From CBFIHN01 sp965662575 (lineage in GTDB: Bacteria; Pseudomonadota; Gammaproteobacteria; Francisellales; CACEW01), in assembly GCA_965662575.1 (NCBI GenBank), contig CBFIHN010000006.1:1-54305 (forward strand): a DNA stretch of 54,305 nt, in the 5' to 3' direction. The notes under the pieces are model-generated. The model was not told the origin of the DNA, made no database searches, and worked only from the letters and a program-made list of their open reading frames with translations. A program made the translations under genes and the position numbers. This document shows positions 1-8,397 of the stretch, piece by piece; positions within the stretch are counted from its first letter, which is position 1; the number at the start of each line of letters is the position of its first letter.

Positions 1-1
1 A

Positions 2-1624
2 CAACAATCGCGCTTTAATGGGACATCAGTGGATCCAGTGGATTTTTATTATATAGGCCATCAGCTAATCGCTCAGCAACAAGGGAATAAGCGCAAACAG
101 TTTATCGGTGGTTTTGAAGTTTTAACGGGGGATGGTGAACATGACAGGACTCACTCATTCATCTCACATCACCAAGGGGTATTTGAAGTCTATGAAAACG
201 GCCAGATGACCCCGGTGCATCAATACAGCTATTTACCCTATGGCCAGCAAACCGAGGTCTCGTTAGCCCAAAGACCAGCGACACCGGATGACCATCTACA
301 ACCCTTAGATATCGGCCACAGTGAACGCGGGTTTAGTGGACAAAGCAAAGACTCAACCACCGGCTTAACCAAACTGGGCGGGTATCGTAATCTTAACCCG
401 GCCACCGGCTCGATGATGAAAGTCGATTCGATGACCGCGTTTACCAAAGCCGGACCCAATGGCTTTGCCTATGCCAATGGCAACCCCATTATGAATCAGG
501 ATCCCAGTGGGCATTTTACGTTGAAAGATTTTGGGCTAGACGCTTTAAAATTTGTTGCAATTCCCGCTGTGTCTTTTGGTTTGGGCGTGGCAGCCAATCA
601 ATTTCTGGGGTATGGTCTCATGGGGCCTGGAACAGATAGTGCGGCACAGGGGGCATTGTCAGGGGGGTTAAACCAAGCGGCATTTCACCATGGTAAACAC
701 ATGGCTAAGTCGGCTGCAATAGGTGCTGTCTCTAATAGTGCCGGGGCTGCTATAGGTTATGCTACTGGCCCCGTGGGAGAGTTGGCAACAAGCATAACCG
801 CTAAAGTGGCTATTGGTGCAGTACTTGGTGCAGCAACCAGTATGGGTAGTAATGCGATAGCACAAGAGATTAGTAAACAGGGGGTTGATACCACCTCGTT
901 GTTAACCAGCGCTGAAATGGGTGGCATAACAGGAGGCTTGGGGGCTTATGTGTTTAGTAACTTTGATATATTGAAAATGGAGGGGGATGCTTCTGCTGAT
1001 GCTTCTGCTAATGATGGTTATGGTACTTTTGGCCAAAATAGATCTCCTGCAGTTAATACGATGAATGCCTTTTCAGTTGAAGAGTTTCACATAATTCGCC
1101 TTATGGCTGCCAATAGAGAGCCTACAGAAATGGAAGTTCTGGGGAATAATAAGTGGGCAATTCACTCCCCTTATAGGCGTGCAGATGATTATGCACCGGT
1201 GTATGCTGAAGGTGTTTTTAGACCTCAGAATGATCGATATCTTTCTTCTCCTCATAACTCTCTTTCCTCTAGGAGAATTTGGTCTACCCGGTTTGGTCGT
1301 CAGGCGAAATATGTCGATATAATAGGTGGGCGGCTTACGCTGGGTTCCCCTGATGTTCTAGAAAGCATTTCTGTTAGGTATGGGAGGGCAGGCCCGTCCC
1401 AGGAGCTAACGATGACGGATTTAGAAAGGGTCGTTGACGGTACGAATGCACGTAAACTTGTTCGTCTGCGTAGCCATTTTGAGAGTTTGCTTTTTTCTAA
1501 GCGCATTAATGAATTGTCAAAATCATGGATTTTGATGAGAAGAACTTTTTTTCATAATACTGGTGTTGCTTATGTACCGGGGGTGTACGAGAATATTCTT
1601 AGTTATTTGCCATGGGTGCACTAG
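2..1624 (+). CDS. Rhs-family polymorphic toxin, 3' part (5' end outside window)
   Basis: The reading frame is open to the left edge of the window. The GTG at 29 is therefore probably internal and the protein is cut by the window. The first ~170 visible residues are the end of an Rhs core: YYIGHQLIAQ, then a GYRNLNPATG segment, then FAYANGNPIMNQDPSG. This is the conserved junction after which Rhs proteins carry a variable toxin tip. The following ~370 residues start with an Ala/Gly-rich, hydrophobic stretch (about nt 550-960). They end in a polar ~195-residue domain (about nt 1030-1621) that I do not recognise. Rhs tips are usually delivered by type VI secretion or act in contact-dependent competition; a VgrG lies 17 kb away. 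No immunity gene is evident directly downstream. The Rhs assignment is firm and the toxin activity is unknown. Confidence 0.88.
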   Translation, partial: QQSRFNGTSVDPVDFYYIGHQLIAQQQGNKRKQFIGGFEVLTGDGEHDRTHSFISHHQGVFEVYENGQMTPVHQYSYLPYGQQTEVSLAQRPATPDDHLQPLDIGHSERGFSGQSKDSTTGLTKLGGYRNLNPATGSMMKVDSMTAFTKAGPNGFAYANGNPIMNQDPSGHFTLKDFGLDALKFVAIPAVSFGLGVAANQFLGYGLMGPGTDSAAQGALSGGLNQAAFHHGKHMAKSAAIGAVSNSAGAAIGYATGPVGELATSITAKVAIGAVLGAATSMGSNAIAQEISKQGVDTTSLLTSAEMGGITGGLGAYVFSNFDILKMEGDASADASANDGYGTFGQNRSPAVNTMNAFSVEEFHIIRLMAANREPTEMEVLGNNKWAIHSPYRRADDYAPVYAEGVFRPQNDRYLSSPHNSLSSRRIWSTRFGRQAKYVDIIGGRLTLGSPDVLESISVRYGRAGPSQELTMTDLERVVDGTNARKLVRLRSHFESLLFSKRINELSKSWILMRRTFFHNTGVAYVPGVYENILSYLPWVH

Positions 1625-1664
1625 TAGCCAGCTATTAGACACTAAAGGCATGAACCTCAGCGGT

Positions 1665-1702
1665 GAGCTATTGCTCGCTATAAACCAGCTTGCAATAGCC
1701 CC
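1665..1702 (+). repeat. Right-end fragment of the dispersed miniature element
   Basis: This stretch matches the right terminus of the complete element at 35736-35876: GAGCTATTGCTCGCTATAAA, then CCAGCTTGCAATAGCCCC. It differs at only a few positions. No left half is visible in front of it, so it is a truncated copy lying 40 bases after the Rhs stop codon. Confidence 0.75.
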
Positions 1703-1848
1703 TTGGTATGAGTCAGTGATACCTTTTACTCATACTTTTGGTAAAATTCTTTGTGAGTCAATTCGCGGCCACAAAAAAAATTTGGCATTTCTTATTTTTT
1801 CATCTATTATTTACTGTGTTAATTTATGATTATTTTTTGGAGAAATAA

Positions 1849-3522
1849 ATGAACAAAAAAATTACCATGGCATTGATAGGGTGTGGTCTTTTTAGCATGT
1901 TAAATATAGGATTCGCCGATACCTTAGTTAACAAAGTTGAGGGGCTTTTTGATGCCAAATTAGTTCCTGTCTCACCGGCAGATCAAAGTAAGCTGCGGCC
2001 AGTGTTATGCTTGCAGGACAAGAGCAACCCCCCAATCCCCTATGGGCCGCCAATAGCTTATGGTGAACAACATGAGTTTAATTGGACTGATCCCAAGGTC
2101 AAGAATTATTTAAGCATGACATTACGGATGGGTGGCTGTCAGTTCACGGACACGTATTTAGGGTATATTGGCCTCGATAATAGCGGAAAGCTAACCTACA
2201 GCGGACCAACTGACAACAAATTACCGGGAAAACCGTTACAACCAATTCAGGCAAAACTAACGGTTACCCAGTCTGGTGGGACTTATACGTTGAAAGGAAA
2301 TTTGTATTTCAAGCAACTGACGGGCAATGACAATTTACCCCCAGCCCCATCGCGAGATAACTGGTTCACCGGCATTAATTTATCAGGTCTAGAGTTTTCC
2401 AATACACCAAATGCGGCTGTGATTCCAGATATCTCAAATAAAGGTCCAGATGCGATTGATACCCTTGCCTTTTTGAATACTAAAGAGGGTTTGCCTGGGG
2501 CAAACACGGTACGAATCCCCGTGCGTTGGGCTTATATGCAGCCGTATGGTAGCTCATTCTCCACAGATGACCCTAAGAAACAACAACAGGAAGAACAGGC
2601 GTTTAATGATTATTTCGGCCACTTGGTGTTACCCACTGTTAAAACTTTAGTCGATCAGGATTATTATGTCATGATCGATTTGCATAGCTACATGCACTAT
2701 GCCACAGTGGGGACGCAGCATGCCGGTTGTTTAGCTACGGGAAATTGCCCTGATGGGACATTAGATAAGAATCCTCAAGACTATATTGGTATTTGGACGC
2801 ACATATGGCATGCATTAAAAACTAATATTCCAGCGGACCAACAAAAGTATTTGATGTTTGACTTGGTCAATGAACCAACAGCAGCATCGCAAGACCCTAG
2901 CCAACAACTTTCTGCACAAGAGGTTGCTTCAATGGAGATGGCAGTGATTGCAGCATTGGAAAAAGATGGATTTGTAGGACACTATTTGGTTGAGGGCGAG
3001 CATTTCACCGGCCTACATAGCTGGGATCAATATGGCAATAATGAGGCATTCTCTCGCGCAAATATGACAGGTTTATTGCAAGAAAATGGCTTGTCTTCCG
3101 ATCAAGCAACTACAACCATAAAGAAAATCATTATCAATGTTCATCAATATTTAGATTCCGATTACAGTGGTACGCATAATGATTGTTTACAAGACTTGAC
3201 GACAACCGGTAAGAATGGGTTTAATTTGCAAGCTTTTGTTGATTATTTACGTGCCAATAAGCTGAAAGCCATGGTGACAGAATTTGGTGTCGGTGATAAT
3301 AAGTCAAGTTGTGCTGGACCGTTGAATGACTTCCTGAAATACCTCAATGATCACGCGTACAGCACGGCCAAAGGGTATGGTTTTGTCGGTTGGACTGCCT
3401 GGTCAACTGGTCATGGTTGGGGTAGTTATAATTTGCGGATTACCCCATCAGATTCAACCACTAACAATGGTCACGATAATTGGAAAGGGGTGATTTTACG
3501 TTCCTATTTCCACAAGCACTAG
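1849..3522 (+). CDS. Secreted glycoside hydrolase family 5 (endoglucanase-like)
   Basis: The protein has 557 residues. An N-terminal signal peptide of about 24 residues ends at GFA|DT, so it is exported. Residues ~25-165 form an N-terminal module I do not recognise. The GH5 TIM barrel follows, with NTVRIPVRW, VMIDLHSYMHY, FDLVNEPT (acid/base Glu342), IIINVHQYLDSD, MVTEFGVGD (nucleophile Glu478) and GFVGWTAWSTGHGWG. Both catalytic glutamates and the barrel His/Trp residues are present, so it should be active on a beta-glucan or related polysaccharide. Substrate is inferred from family only. The start is set by GGAG at 1839-1842, six bases before the ATG. It stands alone between the Rhs gene and a strong terminator. 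GH5 enzymes are unusual in obligate intracellular bacteria and suggest contact with plant, algal, amoebal or cyst-wall material. Confidence 0.9.
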   Translation: MNKKITMALIGCGLFSMLNIGFADTLVNKVEGLFDAKLVPVSPADQSKLRPVLCLQDKSNPPIPYGPPIAYGEQHEFNWTDPKVKNYLSMTLRMGGCQFTDTYLGYIGLDNSGKLTYSGPTDNKLPGKPLQPIQAKLTVTQSGGTYTLKGNLYFKQLTGNDNLPPAPSRDNWFTGINLSGLEFSNTPNAAVIPDISNKGPDAIDTLAFLNTKEGLPGANTVRIPVRWAYMQPYGSSFSTDDPKKQQQEEQAFNDYFGHLVLPTVKTLVDQDYYVMIDLHSYMHYATVGTQHAGCLATGNCPDGTLDKNPQDYIGIWTHIWHALKTNIPADQQKYLMFDLVNEPTAASQDPSQQLSAQEVASMEMAVIAALEKDGFVGHYLVEGEHFTGLHSWDQYGNNEAFSRANMTGLLQENGLSSDQATTTIKKIIINVHQYLDSDYSGTHNDCLQDLTTTGKNGFNLQAFVDYLRANKLKAMVTEFGVGDNKSSCAGPLNDFLKYLNDHAYSTAKGYGFVGWTAWSTGHGWGSYNLRITPSDSTTNNGHDNWKGVILRSYFHKH

Positions 3523-3542
3523 TCTGTTAGTCTATATCCTCT

Positions 3543-3604
3543 CGCCGCACATAGCGGCGGGGTGCGACTATTAACCAAAAGCCCCTGGTATTTGGGGCTT
3601 TTTT
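3543..3604 (+). terminator. Tandem hairpins with intrinsic terminator after the GH5 gene
   Basis: The first hairpin is CGCCGC-ACATA-GCGGCG at 3543-3559. The second, at 3578-3604, is AAAGCCCC-loop-GGGGCTTT followed by a T run, a classical Rho-independent terminator. It is oriented for the GH5 gene. Confidence 0.85.
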
Positions 3605-3639
3605 GTATAAAGTTACGGCTATGATTAATTAGCCATAAT

Positions 3640-3712
3640 GGGACTGTTGCAAACCAGTTTCTAGCGGCACTAGCGTCGTTGAAAAAAATGAAAAACTGCT
3701 CATTTATTAGGT
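3640..3712 (+). repeat. Left-half copy of the dispersed miniature element
   Basis: It begins GGGACTGTTGCAAACCAGTT, then CTAGCGGCACTAGCGTCGTT, an A-rich run and AAAACTGCTCATTTATTAGG. This is close to the left 73 bases of the complete element at 35736. Similarity stops after ATTAGG and no right terminus follows. It lies just beyond the 3' end of rpoS. Confidence 0.85.
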
Positions 3713-3750
3713 TTAATATGTTGTAGGACTGATGACTTATTGGCTGTTGA

Positions 3751-4653
3751 TTAATCTAACAATTCATCTTTGGAGAGAGAGTCACCGGTAATAATCCTTT
3801 TCAGCTTATTAAAGGCTTCAATTTGTAATTGACGAACCCGCTCACGGGTGAGACCAACAATTTCACCAGTGCGTTCAAGTGTTTCTGCTTCATGACCGCG
3901 CAGGCCGAATCTAAGCGTTAGAATTTTTTGATGACGTTCAGGTAAGCGATCTAACCATTTATCAAGTTGACGAATTAAATCTTCATTTTCATGAGCTTCG
4001 GCTGGACACTCGGCATTGGGGTCGCCAATAATTTCAGCAATGGGGCGTCCATTTTCATCAACTTTGGCATCAATGGACTCGGTGATGGTTTGGATAGCCA
4101 GTATTTTTTTAATGTCTTCTACGGGTTGATCTAAGAAGGCAGAAATTTCTTCGGCTGTGGGCTTATGGTCTAAATTTTGATTAAGCTGACGTGCCGCGCG
4201 CAAATAGGTATTGAGTTCTTTTAATACGTGAACAGGAATACGGATTGTTCGTGCCTGGTTATAAACCCCTCGCTCAACCGCCTGACGAATCCACCAAGTT
4301 GCATAAGTTGAGAAACGATAACCTAAATCGGGTTCAAACTTTTCTACCGCATGCATCAAACCAATGTTCCCTTCAGCGATAAGGTCCAAGAATGCCATGT
4401 CATGTTTAATGTATTGCTTGGCTACTTTGACTACCAGACGCAGGTTAGATTCAATCATCAGTTTGCGCGCATCATCGTCACCTTCTTTCACACGTTCAGC
4501 TAGTGTCTTTTCCTGCTCTGCAGTGAGTAAGGGGCGAAAGCCAATCTCGCGTAGATAAAGACGAGCAACATCACATTGATGCTGATCAAAATCACCTGTT
4601 TTGACAATTTTGTTATTTAATATGCCATCATTGGGTTTTTTATCGTCAGCCAT
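3751..4653 (-). CDS. rpoS: RNA polymerase sigma factor RpoS
   Basis: A group 2 sigma-70 factor of 300 residues (E. coli RpoS has 330), so the N-terminal region 1.1 is shortened. Region 1.2 is VARLYLREIGFRPLLTAEQE. Region 2 carries MIESNLRLVVKVAKQY, DLIAEGNIGLMHAVEKF and FSTYATWWIRQAVER. Region 3 is IPVHVLKELNTYLRAARQL. Region 4 has RFGLRGHEAETLE and the helix-turn-helix GLTRERVRQLQIEAFNKLK. The YATWWIRQ, KWL and GHEAETLE signatures favour RpoS over RpoH or RpoD. RpoS directs stationary-phase and stress promoters. The usual nlpD neighbour is missing; ubiG lies 41 bp upstream on the same strand. Confidence 0.93.
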   Translation of the reverse strand: MADDKKPNDGILNNKIVKTGDFDQHQCDVARLYLREIGFRPLLTAEQEKTLAERVKEGDDDARKLMIESNLRLVVKVAKQYIKHDMAFLDLIAEGNIGLMHAVEKFEPDLGYRFSTYATWWIRQAVERGVYNQARTIRIPVHVLKELNTYLRAARQLNQNLDHKPTAEEISAFLDQPVEDIKKILAIQTITESIDAKVDENGRPIAEIIGDPNAECPAEAHENEDLIRQLDKWLDRLPERHQKILTLRFGLRGHEAETLERTGEIVGLTRERVRQLQIEAFNKLKRIITGDSLSKDELLD

Positions 4654-4694
4654 GAGGCGTCCTAGGGAAGGAATTAGCGGGTTATTCTACCAGT

Positions 4695-5393
4695 TCATGG
4701 GCATTTGCGAAATGCTAACAAATAATTCACATCCATTTTATGATTTAAGCGATATTTTTGTGTCAGCGGGGCATAGTGAATTCCCGCACTCTTTTCAACT
4801 TGCAATTGTGCTCGTCGAGCAAATGACATGAGCTCAGCAGGACGAATAAACTTGCTGTATTCATGGGTGCCCTTCGGCAAAATTTGTAGGATATGTTCAG
4901 CACCGACAATCGCCATAAGGAAGGATTTGATAGAACGGTTGAGCGTTGAAAAGACAATATAGCCATCGGGCTTAGCTAACTTAGCACAGGCATCAACAAC
5001 GCTGCTGGGATTTGGGACATGTTCAAGCATTTCCATGCAGGTGACAACGTCAAAGGTTTCCGCATGTTGTTCGGCAAAATCTTCTGCACTAGCGAGTTGA
5101 TAAGTGACGGCCAATTGAGATTCATAAAGATGTAATTTAGCTACCTCTAATGAAGGCTGGCCAAGATCAATGCCAGTGACCTTGGCGCCAGATTGTGCCA
5201 TTGACTCACTGAGAATGCCACCACCACAACCCACGTCAAGCACTTTTTTGTCGCTTAAGCTAGTGAGAGATTCAATAAACTCTAAGCGTAAGGGGTTGAT
5301 ATCATGTAAAGGTTTAAATTCCCCGGTTTTATCCCACCAGCGTGCTGCTAATGCAGAAAATTTATCCAGTTCTTCTTGGCTATAGTTACTCAT
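4695..5393 (-). CDS. ubiG: Ubiquinone biosynthesis O-methyltransferase UbiG
   Basis: It catalyses both SAM-dependent O-methylations in ubiquinone synthesis. The N-terminus SNYSQEELDKFSALAARWWD and the following GEFKPLHDINPLRLEFIE match the UbiG family. The SAM-binding motif is VLDVGCGGGILSESMA and motif II is DVVTCMEMLEHVPN. I place the start at the ATG at 5393 (MSNYSQEEL), giving 232 residues. A GTG at 5408 would add five residues and cannot be excluded. It precedes rpoS on the same strand with a 41-bp gap, so the two may share a transcript. Confidence 0.93.
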   Translation of the reverse strand: MSNYSQEELDKFSALAARWWDKTGEFKPLHDINPLRLEFIESLTSLSDKKVLDVGCGGGILSESMAQSGAKVTGIDLGQPSLEVAKLHLYESQLAVTYQLASAEDFAEQHAETFDVVTCMEMLEHVPNPSSVVDACAKLAKPDGYIVFSTLNRSIKSFLMAIVGAEHILQILPKGTHEYSKFIRPAELMSFARRAQLQVEKSAGIHYAPLTQKYRLNHKMDVNYLLAFRKCP

Positions 5394-5532
5394 CAGTTCA
5401 TTTCTCACTTAATAAACATTAAACCCTGCGGCGTAAGGCCAGGCTTTTTGTGGTTGGGGTTTCCAAAGGGAAGTCGGCCGTATTTCTCCTCTCTGGTCGC
5501 CGTCAGTGTAAAGCGACCGCACAGGTGGTAGA

Positions 5533-5604
5533 GGGGCTGTTGTAAACCAATTTCTAGCAGCACTAGCGTCGTTGAAAAAAATGAAAAACTGCTCATTTAT
5601 TTAG
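5533..5604 (+). repeat. Left-half copy of the dispersed miniature element, abutting the rsmB stop
   Basis: The sequence GGGGCTGTTGTAAACC, then TTTCTAGCAGCACTAGCGTC, then AAAACTGCTCATTTATTTAGG matches the left half of the complete element. It ends two bases before the rsmB stop codon (5606-5608). The rest of the rsmB-ubiG gap (5409-5532) holds a hairpin, GGTCGC (5495-5500) with GCGACC (5513-5518). I see no gene there. Confidence 0.82.
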
Positions 5605-5605
5605 G

Positions 5606-6886
5606 TCACTTGACCAGTCTGGCATAATAGAAGCCATCACTACCCTGCTGCTCAGGAAGGCACTGCCAGCCATAGACAGTTTTACAGCCATTTGTCAGGA
5701 CAAGTTCATCACAGGATGCGTCGGGATGCTGCGTTAAAAACTGTTCGATGACCGCATCATTTTCTTGGTGTAACACCGAGCAAGTGGCATAGAGCAAGAT
5801 ACCATGATCTGTCAGACAATCCCAAAGGTTTTCAAGCATGGTTAACTGTGTGTGTGCCAATTGTGCAATATCACTGTCTTTGCGCAGCCATTTAATATCG
5901 GGGTGTCGACGAATCACACCGGTTGCTGAGCATGGTGCGTCTAATAGAATCCGATCAAAGGGTCTACCATCCCACCAGCTCTTCTCCAGCATATTGGCAT
6001 GCATGATGTTGACTCTTACATTGAGGCGCTTGAGAGTCGCCGAGACTTTTGCTAAGCGCTTGGAATCATGGTCAGTTGACAGTAAATCAATCGTTGGTTC
6101 TATTTCAAGGCTATGTGCTGTTTTACCACCCGGCGCAGCACAGGCATCTAATACCCTTTGTTGCGGTTGAAGCTTCAGCAGAGGTGCTGCAAGCTGTGGG
6201 GCTAAATCTTGCACGGAAACCCAGCCTTCGGCAAAGTATGGTAATTGCTCAACTGGCTTTGGTGAGGCTAGTGTGACAGCTGTTGTGCTTGCAGAAACTG
6301 CAAATGCCCCAATACCCTGTTCCTTGAGAATTTTAAGATATTCATTTTGCGTACACTGCTGTTGATTCACTCGCAGATACATCGGTGCTTGCTGGTTATT
6401 GGCATGGAGGATATCTTGGTAATGCTTTGGCCAGTCTTGTTTGAGTCGATTGAGTAACCATGATGGGTGATTGTATTTTGTTTCTGGATTCATGGTTTGC
6501 AAATACTGCTGTGGATTCTGCTCAAATTTTCTCAACACAGCATTGATCAAGCCCGTTGCCCATGGTTGTTTGAGTTTTTTGGCCGCAGCAACGGTTTGCG
6601 CAATGGCTGCATGGTTGGCAACATGCATCCAGTGTATCTGATAAATACCCAGCCAGATCAGACAGCGGACGAAATGATCTTTGGCTTTGATTTTCTTGTT
6701 TAATAGTTGCGCTTCAACAGCTTGTAATACCCACAGTTGGCGGATGACACCAAAACATAAGGCTTTAGCAAAACTCTGATCTCGTGATGTAAGCTTTTCG
6801 AGGTGATTTGCCAATGCAACATCTAAAGCGTGGTGATGAATCACGACTTGTGCAATAACGCCTGCGGCGAGATAGCGGCTATTCAT
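5606..6886 (-). CDS. rsmB: 16S rRNA m5C967 methyltransferase RsmB
   Basis: It methylates cytosine 967 of 16S rRNA. The N-terminal ~140 residues form the NusB-like RNA-binding domain (KALCFGVIRQLWVLQAVE, GLINAVLRKFEQ). The SAM domain has VLDACAAPGGKT. The two cysteines of m5C methyltransferases are in LLDAPCSATGVIRRHPDIKW and LLYATCSVLHQEN. The start is the ATG at 6886 (MNSRYLAAGVIAQVV), which aligns with the family N-terminus. This start overlaps the end of the upstream idi-trmB gene by 8 bp and has no clear ribosome binding site, so translation is probably coupled. Both products act on stable RNA. Confidence 0.93.
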   Translation of the reverse strand: MNSRYLAAGVIAQVVIHHHALDVALANHLEKLTSRDQSFAKALCFGVIRQLWVLQAVEAQLLNKKIKAKDHFVRCLIWLGIYQIHWMHVANHAAIAQTVAAAKKLKQPWATGLINAVLRKFEQNPQQYLQTMNPETKYNHPSWLLNRLKQDWPKHYQDILHANNQQAPMYLRVNQQQCTQNEYLKILKEQGIGAFAVSASTTAVTLASPKPVEQLPYFAEGWVSVQDLAPQLAAPLLKLQPQQRVLDACAAPGGKTAHSLEIEPTIDLLSTDHDSKRLAKVSATLKRLNVRVNIMHANMLEKSWWDGRPFDRILLDAPCSATGVIRRHPDIKWLRKDSDIAQLAHTQLTMLENLWDCLTDHGILLYATCSVLHQENDAVIEQFLTQHPDASCDELVLTNGCKTVYGWQCLPEQQGSDGFYYARLVK

Positions 6887-8081
6887 TGGTGGGAGTGGTG
6901 GTAAAAATAAGATCCCAGACACCATGGCCAAGTCGTTGTCCACGCTGCTCAAATTTGGTGAGCGGTCGTGATGCCGGTTTGGGAGCGTAGTCCTGATATG
7001 TATTGATAAAACCAGGTGCTGCAGAAAGTTGTGTTAACATCTCTTCTGCGTAAGCTTGCCAATCGGTGGCCAAATGAAAAAAACCACCTTTTTTGAGCTT
7101 TTGATGGATTAATGTTAGGAAATCTGGTTGCACAATACGACGTTTGTGGTGTTTTTTCTTGGGCCAAGGGTCAGGAAAAAATAGTTGTACACCACACAAT
7201 GTCTTATTATCAATACATTGTCTTAAAACGTCTATCGCATCGGCACAAAATACACGTAAGTTTTGCAATTGTTTTTGCCGTGCGCCATGTAATAATTTAC
7301 CAACACCTGGCCGATGTACTTCAATACCGATGTAATTGATTTGAGGGTTTTGCTCAGCCATTTGCAGTAATGAAGCACCCATGCCAAAGCCAATTTCGAC
7401 GATAACAGGGTGTGCATTGCCAAATACGTTAGCCAAATTTAATTGGCCAGTAGAGCATTCCAGCCCATAGTCCGTCCAATAGTGCTCTAGAGCATATTCT
7501 TGGGATTTGGTTAGTCGTCCTTCACGCAGGACGAAACTGCGGACTTGACGTAAAGGTTTTTGATAATTTAACGCAATGTGTAATGCCGGTTCGAGCCAAG
7601 GGGTGTATTGGTGCGGTTGTTTTTTAATTTCATTGAGTAGCTGATCAACATTAACCCAACGCCACGCAGCCACTTCATCGGCATTAGGGTTAGGTGTGAC
7701 ATTTGCATGAGCAACTAAGACATGGTCAAATTCATGCTCAACCAAACCATTATCAAAACTCGCGCGATATTGAAACCGCCCTATCGGTTGCAGTGATAGA
7801 TCAATGCCCATTTCTTCACGTAAACGTCGCTCACCGCCAGTAACGACTGGCTCATCAACCAAGGGATGGCTACAACAGGTGTTAGCCCATAGTCCACCAC
7901 AGTGATATTTATCATGCTGACGCTGCTGTAGTAATACCTGTTTTCTGCCTTGATGGTCTCGAAATATAAAGACTGAAAAAGCGCGGTGAAGTAAGCCTTT
8001 CTCATGAGCTTCAAGCTTATCCATCAAACCGATAATGTGGTCTTCACTATCAACTAATGTGACTTGATGGTAATCACTCAT
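6879..8081 (-). CDS. Fusion: type 1 isopentenyl-diphosphate isomerase plus tRNA m7G46 methyltransferase TrmB
   Basis: One uninterrupted 400-codon frame holds two complete enzymes. Residues ~1-173 are a type 1 IPP isomerase in a Nudix fold. It interconverts IPP and DMAPP; ANTCCSHP carries the catalytic cysteine (69-72), GGERRLREEMGI is the Nudix-like segment and VEHEFDHV carries the metal-site glutamates. Residues ~174-400 are TrmB. They start exactly at its conserved LRQVRSFVLREGRLTKSQE block, then show VEIGFGMGASLLQMA, QLFFPDPWPKKKHHKRR and KFEQRGQRLGHGVWDL; it makes 7-methylguanosine 46 in tRNA. The start is the ATG at 8081, with GGAG seven bases upstream and an ATGA overlap with the preceding gene. 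The unrelated activities share a polypeptide without a visible linker. Confidence 0.93.
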   Translation of the reverse strand: MSDYHQVTLVDSEDHIIGLMDKLEAHEKGLLHRAFSVFIFRDHQGRKQVLLQQRQHDKYHCGGLWANTCCSHPLVDEPVVTGGERRLREEMGIDLSLQPIGRFQYRASFDNGLVEHEFDHVLVAHANVTPNPNADEVAAWRWVNVDQLLNEIKKQPHQYTPWLEPALHIALNYQKPLRQVRSFVLREGRLTKSQEYALEHYWTDYGLECSTGQLNLANVFGNAHPVIVEIGFGMGASLLQMAEQNPQINYIGIEVHRPGVGKLLHGARQKQLQNLRVFCADAIDVLRQCIDNKTLCGVQLFFPDPWPKKKHHKRRIVQPDFLTLIHQKLKKGGFFHLATDWQAYAEEMLTQLSAAPGFINTYQDYAPKPASRPLTKFEQRGQRLGHGVWDLIFTTTPTNE

Positions 8082-8332
8082 AACCGTCTCCGATACCAAC
8101 GTAATAAGCCATAAAAACTAATCAAGCTCCAAGCGATTTCGATCATCGCTGCTGATAAGTTCCAGGCAAAGCATAAGGAAAATAAAATCAATAATGAGCC
8201 AATCAAGTTGACCAAGCTATAGGTAAGCTGTTCCGCACGGATATGACCGGTTTGCAACAGTAAAAAGATAGCGATGCACAATATGACACCCATCGTGCCA
8301 ACACTGTTGTAAATCAATGGGGAGATAATCAT
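8078..8332 (-). CDS. Small membrane protein resembling the CBU_0592 family
   Basis: The protein has 84 residues with three hydrophobic segments (about residues 10-28, 35-56 and 60-78) and ends in a basic RWYRRRL tail. The pattern GTMGVILCIAIFLLLQTG, then LVNLIGSLLILFSL, then AAMIEIAWSLISFYGLLRW fits small inner-membrane proteins named after Coxiella CBU_0592. That recognition is from memory and the function is unknown. Its stop overlaps the start of idi-trmB as ATGA, so the two are translationally coupled. The ribosome binding site is weak (GGGAA). Confidence 0.72.
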   Translation of the reverse strand: MIISPLIYNSVGTMGVILCIAIFLLLQTGHIRAEQLTYSLVNLIGSLLILFSLCFAWNLSAAMIEIAWSLISFYGLLRWYRRRL

Positions 8333-8397
8333 CTATAATTCCCGTGTCCCTTGGTATTTCCTGAGAGATTAATAATGAGCTAACACAATTCGGGGAG

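Noticed and set aside
1563..1829. 88-codon plus-strand ORF after the Rhs gene as an immunity protein
   Set aside because: It overlaps the Rhs coding end in another frame, runs through a repeat fragment, has no ribosome site and its sequence looks like non-coding translation.
3751..4653. Calling the sigma factor RpoH
   Set aside because: Similar length to RpoH, but region 2 (YATWWIRQ), region 3 and region 4 (RFGLRGHEAETLE) follow RpoS, and the RpoH box is absent.
5405..5596. 63-codon minus-strand ORF between ubiG and rsmB
   Set aside because: It covers a hairpin and a repeat copy; no family features and no ribosome site.
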